A stretch of DNA of 64,000 nt from Arenicellales bacterium (GTDB taxonomy: Bacteria > Pseudomonadota > Gammaproteobacteria > Arenicellales > JAHEKD01): contig JANQSD010000008.1 of NCBI GenBank assembly GCA_028284225.1, positions 39,585 to 103,584 on the forward strand, in the 5' to 3' direction. Below, one piece after another: positions 56,773-62,045 of this stretch. The translations under genes and the position numbers were made by a program. The notes under the pieces were generated by a model. It worked only from the letters and a program-made list of their open reading frames with translations. It was not told where the DNA came from and searched no databases. Numbering within the stretch: the first letter of the stretch is position 1; each line of letters opens with the position of its first letter.

Positions 56773-56952
56773 CACATTACACAAGTCTTTGTTTCTTAAC
56801 GACTTTTTGTCCTCGATAAGTTGATTTAAATACAAGGTGGTACACTTGAGTGATACACCTTAGATGCCTGATTTTTTGCATGTGGAGCTTATCACATGCG
56901 ACACAGGCATAGTTAACTGTGAGGTGTGAAAGACATAGCCAGAGGTCAATTC

Positions 56953-57219
56953 TTAGTTCGCAACAGACACAATAATACATGGTGAAGCATCTGGTTTTTC
57001 CCCAAACCAATTTTTCGCTTGTTTAGTAATTTCACCTCCTGCAACTATGAAAGCATGATCAACTAATACCTTTCGATTTGTTTCAGGATCAAAAATCTCA
57101 TGACCCAGCATCATTAAAAGTTGGTTATGTATTTCAGCGATATTTGTGTTACTTCCTTTGCTTTTTCCAGCAGCATCTAGCTTTCCTTTTTTTACCTGAA
57201 TTCCAAAATTTAGCTTCAA
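56953..57219 (-). pseudogene. C-terminal fragment of a PD-(D/E)xK-type nuclease-like protein
   Basis: Remnant of a larger protein: about 80 residues reading LNFGIQVKKGKLDAAGKSK, then NIAEIHNQLLMMLGHEIFDP and KVLVDHAFIVAGGEITKQAKNWFGE. The strand G-I-Q-V-K-K followed by a conserved helix fits the Q-x-K end of a Mrr/restriction-endonuclease active site. The N-terminal half, including the Asp/Glu metal ligands, is missing, and the start is fused out of frame to a reverse transcriptase fragment. The C-terminus ends abruptly (CIIVSVAN). Probably a defence effector once encoded downstream of the retron RT. Family name uncertain. Confidence 0.55.
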
Positions 57220-57463
57220 TCTCTACTCTACATTCATACAATAAGTCAGCAAGTCTTTTTTGTAAGTTTTTTAAAGAGCTACAAGGAGCTGAAATTTTTC
57301 TGGTTCCACCACCTTTTTTTGGGATATCGAACTCAAAGTATTTATTTTTCTCATGAAAGAGCAAATAAGATAAAGCTTTGGGCTTGAACCCAAGCAATAC
57401 AGCTAATTCTTTTCGATCTGTTAGGCTTCTTAACTTGTCAAGCTTATTGAAATTCTTTTCATT
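57149..57463 (-). pseudogene. Truncated retron-type reverse transcriptase (N-terminal part)
   Basis: From ATG 57463 the frame encodes the start of a bacterial reverse transcriptase: LTDRKELAVLLGFKPKALSYLL, then YFEFDIPKKGGGTRKISAPC and SLKNLQKRLADLLYEC, the conserved N-terminal region and first RT motif of retron RTs. Homology stops at about residue 78 from this start (near 57229); the remaining codons read through nuclease-fragment DNA in the wrong frame. The palm domain with the YxDD catalytic motif is absent, so no cDNA could be made. A candidate msr-msd locus precedes it. Confidence 0.75.
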
Positions 57464-57479
57464 CATTATAGGTTTTATG

Positions 57480-57623
57480 AAGCTTACAGGCACTCATAAT
57501 GCTAAAAGTATCCACAAGATAACAGTAGATATAAGCAGATGGAACACATGCTGTAAGGTAGCAAGCGTTGGTAACTTTTAATCTTAAACCGCGATACGCG
57601 ATCACAAATCTGCCTGTAAGCTT
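57480..57623 (-). ncRNA. Candidate retron msr-msd RNA locus
   Basis: A 13-nt perfect inverted pair, AAGCTTACAGGCA (57480-57492) and TGCCTGTAAGCTT (57611-57623), encloses 118 bases and lies 17 bases before the truncated RT: the a1/a2 layout of a retron. On the minus strand the interior begins with a hairpin CGCG-TAT-CGCG and then holds a longer stem (TTAAAAGTTACC pairing with GGATACTTTTAG, two mismatches) as expected of msr and msd. The branching G cannot be fixed by eye. Relic status follows from the broken RT. Confidence 0.65.
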
Positions 57624-57731
57624 AGATATAGTTTATATCAGTAAAAATTATGTAATCAATCAAAAAGATTACATTGATTATCCCATTTAGAAAATTTTGA
57701 CAACAAAATAAGTAAGTCAGAATATCAATTG

Positions 57732-57813
57732 TCGAGTTTAAGTCAATTAGGTGATACACTTAATGTGAGTTTTAGAATGCTTTTACATTTTTCAATACAT
57801 TAAGGTGCTTTTC
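57732..57813 (+). repeat. Direct repeat, left copy (R2) of the inner islet segment
   Basis: Shares with 61283-61378 the scheme TCGA...CAATTAGGTG-TACA-AATGTG and an exact 24-base end (from TTTCAATACATTAAGG to GTGCTTTTC). The two copies bracket 3.5 kb holding the JmjC, EamA, peptide and Fic genes. Its last two bases lie in the stop codon of the JmjC-like gene. The remaining 57624-57731 is AT-rich with nothing recognised. Confidence 0.7.
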
Positions 57814-58873
57814 AATGCCGATTATTAGCTAGTGCTAATAAACACTGATAACAATGATTAAACATTGGCTCACTGAGTAATAATGACCTATCCTTTGAAG
57901 AGAATTCTTCGTGCCAATAATCGATTGAATTCTTCAAACTTTTTGCAATATAGTTATCTGGATTATTATCAAATGATATAGAACTAATTGTGCTCTGAAG
58001 TTGATCATAATTATGTTTATTAATATCAGGAGGCTCATTTAATTCCCAGTTTGGTTTATGCAACTTCCACCATGATAAAGTTCTCAAGAAATTTAACAAT
58101 GAAATGTAAAAACTACCTATACCAATATACTTTTCAAGAGTTATTACTTTATGCGACAAATTCCCAGGTAAAAATAGAGTATCCCCTTCACCTACAAAAA
58201 ACCATGACGAACTTTTAAGAGTAACAAATGTTGCCAAATCAAAATGACATTGGCGATCAATATCTAGTCGCTCTATATCTTCAATACCATTTTTTAAGCC
58301 CTCTAATGTATCCCAACATAGCCAAAGCTTTTTTCCAACAAGACAATGATTACTACCATCTGAATCATCACAATGTGATTCAGTTACATTAAATTGCGTA
58401 CTAATTAAGATTGTCATCATTTCTAGTGAACCCACTTCAGACGGGCACTCTAAATAAAGGTTGTGCTTACTTAGTTGGTCGAGATTAAATAAATTTTCAA
58501 TTGGCGTATTTCGAATATGTAGATCAGTTATAGACATGACCTCTTCATTATCTGACCATTTTTCGATGATTTCATTTAATGCTAAGTAATGTATTTCTGG
58601 TAAGACACCTCCAAACTTAGCTCTAAATCGCTCATCAAAATTAATCTCCGATAATGCATTAATAATATTTCCTTTCCCAACATAAGGCGAAAAATGATCA
58701 TTGAAAAGTGATATTCTCCCCATGTACATATTTCTATAGAATTTTTTATCATTATATTTTTCGCTCGTTAAATACTTTTTTTGTAATAAATCTATACCCA
58801 CGCCATCCAAACTAAGTGTTTGATCCAACTGACTGATTTTTTTGAATAGATCAGCTATATCAACTTTATTCAT
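57812..58873 (-). CDS. JmjC-like (cupin) Fe(II)/2-oxoglutarate-type hydroxylase candidate
   Basis: A 353-residue soluble protein. The cupin core has an HxD pair His167-x-Asp169 within STQFNVTESHCDDSDGSNHC, GKKLWLCW after it, and the distal ligand His241 in GDTLFLPGNLSHKVITLE: the layout of JmjC/FIH-type hydroxylases (HxD...H facial triad), suggesting an iron-dependent hydroxylation. Its ATG overlaps the TGA of the EamA transporter by 4 bases, so they are coupled; a 33-codon peptide gene heads the unit. I infer that the peptide or an exported small molecule is its substrate. AT-rich codons mark recent acquisition. Confidence 0.7.
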   Translation of the reverse strand: MNKVDIADLFKKISQLDQTLSLDGVGIDLLQKKYLTSEKYNDKKFYRNMYMGRISLFNDHFSPYVGKGNIINALSEINFDERFRAKFGGVLPEIHYLALNEIIEKWSDNEEVMSITDLHIRNTPIENLFNLDQLSKHNLYLECPSEVGSLEMMTILISTQFNVTESHCDDSDGSNHCLVGKKLWLCWDTLEGLKNGIEDIERLDIDRQCHFDLATFVTLKSSSWFFVGEGDTLFLPGNLSHKVITLEKYIGIGSFYISLLNFLRTLSWWKLHKPNWELNEPPDINKHNYDQLQSTISSISFDNNPDNYIAKSLKNSIDYWHEEFSSKDRSLLLSEPMFNHCYQCLLALANNRH

Positions 58874-59760
58874 GAATTTGTAACCTCCTCTTTCTCGACG
58901 TTATAAGTTTTATTTTCTTGGTAGATAATTGATAAGCCAGAAAGACTGATAATAATTAAACCTACAATAACCGCTAATGTAGGAATATCTCCCCAGATTA
59001 TTAAACCGAATATGACTGACCAAATCAGTGCTGTATATTCAAACGGTGCAATAGTGCTAACACTCGCATAGTTTACTGAGAGGGTAATAAAAAAGGTCGC
59101 TAGTCCTCCAAAAATCCCTATCATGACAAACACAATTAAATCACTTGATTTAATCGTTACCCATGTAAAAGGAAGCCAAAACGATGAAATGATAATAACA
59201 ATTATAGTTCCATAAAAGACTGTGGCAATTGTCGTCGCTTCTGATGATAGTAACTTCGAGAAAATGATAAATAAAGCACAACAAAATGCTGCCGCTATTG
59301 GAAATAGAGTGATAAGGTCAAAGTTAGTTAGACTTGGATTTATAATTATGATAGCACCCAAAAACCCACAGGCAATTGCCAACCATTGGTTTATATGAAT
59401 TTTCTCTTTAAATATAAACGTACTCAATAAAAGCATAAAAAAAGGAGTTGTAAAAAACAAAGTAACTGAGTTCACAAGTGGCATTGTGCGAAGAGAGTAA
59501 ACAAAAAATACAAAGACCAATGCTGAAGATATAGCCCTTAATATTTGTAGTTTTATATTACCTGGAGAACTCCACTGATCCTTAGATAAGATTATAAGTA
59601 GTGAAATAGGTAATAATGCGAATAGTGAACGGAAAAACAAAATCTGAGACATTGGATAAGATGTAGAAATCCATTTTGAGCAAGCATCCATAGCTGTTTC
59701 AAAGAACATACCAACACAATAACAAACTATGCCTTTAATAAATAACTTACGCTGAATCAT
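58870..59760 (-). CDS. EamA/DMT-family exporter of the islet operon
   Basis: A 296-residue membrane protein with ten predicted helices and two EamA repeats (ETAMDACSKWISTSYPMSQILFFRSLFALLPIS; FCCALFIIFSKLLSSEATTIATVFYG). It lies between the peptide gene and the JmjC-like gene. Its ribosome binding site AGGA is inside the 3' arm of a 12-bp hairpin ending two bases before the ATG, so its translation is probably controlled. A role in exporting a modified product is inference; DMT proteins normally move small metabolites. Confidence 0.85.
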   Translation of the reverse strand: MIQRKLFIKGIVCYCVGMFFETAMDACSKWISTSYPMSQILFFRSLFALLPISLLIILSKDQWSSPGNIKLQILRAISSALVFVFFVYSLRTMPLVNSVTLFFTTPFFMLLLSTFIFKEKIHINQWLAIACGFLGAIIIINPSLTNFDLITLFPIAAAFCCALFIIFSKLLSSEATTIATVFYGTIIVIIISSFWLPFTWVTIKSSDLIVFVMIGIFGGLATFFITLSVNYASVSTIAPFEYTALIWSVIFGLIIWGDIPTLAVIVGLIIISLSGLSIIYQENKTYNVEKEEVTNS

Positions 59761-59762
59761 AT

Positions 59763-59800
59763 TCTATCCTGATGAATAGAAGAGTACCCATCAGGATAGA
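59763..59800 (-). promoter_or_regulatory. Hairpin sequestering the ribosome binding site of the EamA gene
   Basis: On the minus strand TCTATCCTGATG pairs perfectly (12 bp) with CATCAGGATAGA across a 14-base loop. The right arm contains AGGA, 6 bases before the EamA ATG (59760). Located between the peptide gene and the transporter, it can limit transporter/hydroxylase synthesis relative to the peptide, or respond to translation of the peptide gene. Confidence 0.7.
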
Positions 59801-59825
59801 TGGACTTACATGTTACAGATTAACT

Positions 59826-59927
59826 CTATTCCTTATCGAGCTTTGTAATAATAGGTCTGACTTTACCGCCTCGGATTTTAGGCTTTTTAGCAGTCTCCAA
59901 TTTATCTTCTTTAATAATATGTTTCAT
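59826..59927 (-). CDS. 33-residue peptide gene, candidate modified-peptide precursor
   Basis: Minus-strand ORF ATG 59927 to TAG 59826, with CAGAGG about 10 bases before the ATG. The peptide starts MKHIIKEDKLETAKK, continues PKIRGG and ends KVRPIITKLDKE: highly charged, no Cys, no transmembrane helix, with a Gly-Gly at 20-21 that could separate a leader from a 12-residue core. It precedes an exporter and an Fe/2OG-type hydroxylase on the same strand. I infer a RiPP-like precursor; it could instead be a leader or regulatory peptide. Shorter than most gene callers accept. Confidence 0.5.
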   Translation of the reverse strand: MKHIIKEDKLETAKKPKIRGGKVRPIITKLDKE

Positions 59928-59958
59928 TTTTATGTACCTCTGTATTTAAATTATGATT

Positions 59959-59974
59959 TGCGTATTTATACGCA
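59959..59974. promoter_or_regulatory. Palindrome in the promoter region of the peptide operon
   Basis: TGCGTATTTATACGCA is a perfect dyad apart from the central TT, 32 bases upstream of the peptide start, in the 155-bp AT-rich gap before Fic. A plausible operator overlapping the -10 region; the regulator is unknown. Confidence 0.45.
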
Positions 59975-60082
59975 GAAAAATTGTGGCATATTTTATTTAA
60001 TTAATCAAATTGACTGAGAATATTCACGCAACATTACACTTTTAAATCCCATTATTACTGTTATTATTATTTTCTTGTTTCA

Positions 60083-61189
60083 TTAGTTACTAATTAATTC
60101 TAACTGGTAGCGCGTTGATTTTAACTGCCCTGTTTTGAATAAAGCTTGCTTTTTAACTAAATCTCTTAGATCTCTGGTTGCCGTAGGTCTGGATGTTCTG
60201 GCTATGGTGATATAGTTAGCCACACTCAATCCCCCTTTAAAACCATCGGTTCCTTCTTTAAACATTCGGTTTAGGACTTTTTCTTGTCTTTCATTTAACT
60301 GCCCCTGCAAGCGTCTAAATAATTTGTCCTTAGCAAGGATAAATTCAATGCGCTTTTGTGTATTTATTTGAGCGTCTAATATAGTGCCAGCAAAATAAAC
60401 CAACCACTCTGTGATTTCGTTTGATTTACTATTTTCTTCCAAAGCTGTGTAATAGGCTTTTTTGTTTCTCTCAATGGTGTAGGCCAGAGCAATTAAACTA
60501 GGATGGCCAAGGTTCTGTGCAAGTGCCTGTTCGGATATTGCTCGACCAATGCGACCATTGCCGTCTTCAAACGGGTGGATACTTTCAAAATACAAATGCG
60601 CAATGCCTGCCCGTGTTAAAGCGGGTAGCGTATTCTTTTCATCTGGTGCAGATTGATTAAACCAGAGAACAAATTGATCCATCTCATCTGGCATTTGTTC
60701 AGATGGTGGTGCTTGAAAATGAATTTTTGGGTCATGAATTGCGCCCGAAACAATTCTCATCGGATCGTCATGTGTTCGATAAGCACCAATATCTTCAATG
60801 CTTATACGACCTTTCATCAACATGCGATGCCAAGAAAATAAAGTTTCATGATCTAAGGCATTGTCAAAGTTTTTGTAAACCGAAACCATCATTTCTGCGA
60901 TACCCTGCTCGGCAGCAGAAATTCTCCTTTGATCTGTTCTTAATCCAAATTGTTTGCAGATAGAAGATTGCACACTATCACGATCAAGAAACTCCCCTTC
61001 TATCTCGGATGTTTTTAGCGCCTCTTCACTGATAATCTCAATTTTAATTTGTTCTTTATCTTCATCGGAAATATGCTTGAAAACACCATAGCATTCACTG
61101 GCAATTTTGATAAATTCCAGTTCAAGATCAGCTAATGCAGCTTGATCGTAGGTAAAGTTAGGCCAATCTTTTTGTTCCCAATTCCACAT
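60083..61189 (-). CDS. Fic-family AMPylase with N-terminal inhibitory motif
   Basis: A 368-residue class II Fic protein. N-terminal DUF4172-like region (MWNWEQKDWPNFTYD...) contains the autoinhibitory motif T-S-E-I-E-G (60-65, consensus S/T-x-x-x-E-G/N), which blocks ATP binding until relieved. The catalytic motif HPFEDGNGRIGR (His205) is complete. A C-terminal winged-helix-like segment (about 315-360: GGLSVANYITIARTSRPTATRDLRDLV) may bind its own promoter, where a 12-bp palindrome lies. Targets are unknown. Confidence 0.9.
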   Translation of the reverse strand: MWNWEQKDWPNFTYDQAALADLELEFIKIASECYGVFKHISDEDKEQIKIEIISEEALKTSEIEGEFLDRDSVQSSICKQFGLRTDQRRISAAEQGIAEMMVSVYKNFDNALDHETLFSWHRMLMKGRISIEDIGAYRTHDDPMRIVSGAIHDPKIHFQAPPSEQMPDEMDQFVLWFNQSAPDEKNTLPALTRAGIAHLYFESIHPFEDGNGRIGRAISEQALAQNLGHPSLIALAYTIERNKKAYYTALEENSKSNEITEWLVYFAGTILDAQINTQKRIEFILAKDKLFRRLQGQLNERQEKVLNRMFKEGTDGFKGGLSVANYITIARTSRPTATRDLRDLVKKQALFKTGQLKSTRYQLELISN

Positions 61190-61191
61190 AT

Positions 61192-61220
61192 TGATGCATA
61201 AAACTCCTTTTTATGCATCA
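61192..61220. promoter_or_regulatory. 12-bp inverted repeat directly upstream of fic
   Basis: TGATGCATAAAA (61192-61203) and TTTTATGCATCA (61209-61220) are exact complements with a 5-base spacer that, on the minus strand, reads AGGAG and is part of AAGGAG. The dyad ends two bases before the fic ATG. It can act as an operator (perhaps for the Fic C-terminal winged helix) or as an RNA hairpin presenting the ribosome binding site in its loop. Confidence 0.65.
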
Positions 61221-61282
61221 TAATACAACTTATTTTAATTTATAAAAAGATTTTTTTTGTATTTTTATGAATCAACAACTAC

Positions 61283-61378
61283 TCGAAATTGAAACAATTA
61301 GGTGGTACATTCAATGTGTATTCAAGGATAATGTTTTTCTAATAAACGTATATATTTCAATACATTAAGGTGCTTTTC
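61283..61378 (+). repeat. Direct repeat, right copy (R3) of the inner islet segment
   Basis: Counterpart of 57732-57813; the final 24 bases are identical and the first 40 are similar. It lies only 21 bases before the right tRNA-derived repeat, suggesting that the R elements are recombination-related arms of the attachment region. Confidence 0.7.
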
Positions 61379-61399
61379 GAGGCATTTAATGTGTGAGAC

Positions 61400-61420
61400 C
61401 AAGTCCTTTCCTCGGTACCA
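61400..61420 (+). repeat. attR-like: copy of the tRNA-Leu 3' end
   Basis: Exact 21-base copy of 56752-56772; the bases before it (GTGTGAGAC) do not continue the tRNA, so only the 3' end is duplicated. Confidence 0.8.
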
Positions 61421-62045
61421 AATCAGTAATTTTTCGCTTTAAAAATTAACAACTTAGTTTTTTCACATTAGCCGTTTTCCCAAGTCTGTTACCTTGGTCG
61501 TGTACATTTGAGCTTCGGCCCAACGTATATTACCCGAACTAAGCATAGTGTCTATTACTTTCAAGTACGTAACACGAACTGATTGGAATTCGGAACTGAA
61601 ACTGTTTCTGCCGCGCTACCAAGTATTGACTGATTTACACATTTTTGTTTATGTTCCTGACATTTGTGTAAAAGCGATAAGGTGATTTACATTATGCTAA
61701 CACTCAGTTTGAGTGCAATTATGATTCTTCGTTTATGTGTTCCAGTTTATATACCTGCCAGGTATGTTGTTATTTCCTCTGATGACAAGTGTTTTAATCG
61801 CTGAGGACTAAATGTGAATTATTGTTAATTTTGATTGGTACAAAATGAAACCAATTTAAGATAATGTATGATAGACTGCACCTCCACACGGGGACCAATT
61901 AACTAATCGCCTTTTTTGCCTATATTACTTCTTTACATCTAACTTTTACTTCAGAAACGTTCAGATTCAAGGTGGTTAGCAGTGAAATATTCTTTTATTG
62001 AGATAAAACCCAAGCAAAGCTAATTTAAATTAACAGTTGATAGAC
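61421..62045. other. 625-bp gap before the large secreted-protein gene
   Basis: No frame of protein-like character on either strand, no tRNA, no clear terminator or dyad recognised. It probably contains the promoter of the gene at 62046 and, adjoining the islet, old chromosomal DNA originally next to tRNA-Leu. Confidence 0.4.

Larger units (their letters stand above)
56752..61420. mobile_element. tRNA-Leu-associated genomic islet
   Basis: Bounded by 21-bp direct copies of the tRNA-Leu 3' end (56752-56772 and 61400-61420). About 4.65 kb, strongly AT-rich, all genes on the minus strand: retron relic (56953-57623), then a segment between direct repeats with a JmjC-like protein, EamA transporter, small peptide gene and Fic protein. 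No integrase or recombinase gene is visible, so the islet is either a satellite mobilised in trans or a fixed remnant. Confidence 0.75.

Noticed and set aside
56878..56899. GCATGTG/CACATGC hairpin as terminator of the retron relic
   Set aside because: The A/T run is on the wrong side for minus-strand termination; may be incidental.
57480..57623. CRISPR or tandem repeats near the islet
   Set aside because: No regularly spaced repeats; the inverted pair fits a retron RNA locus instead.
59772..60017. 81-codon plus-strand frame in the islet
   Set aside because: It lies antisense to the peptide gene and the hairpin, has no ribosome binding site and no protein-like pattern.
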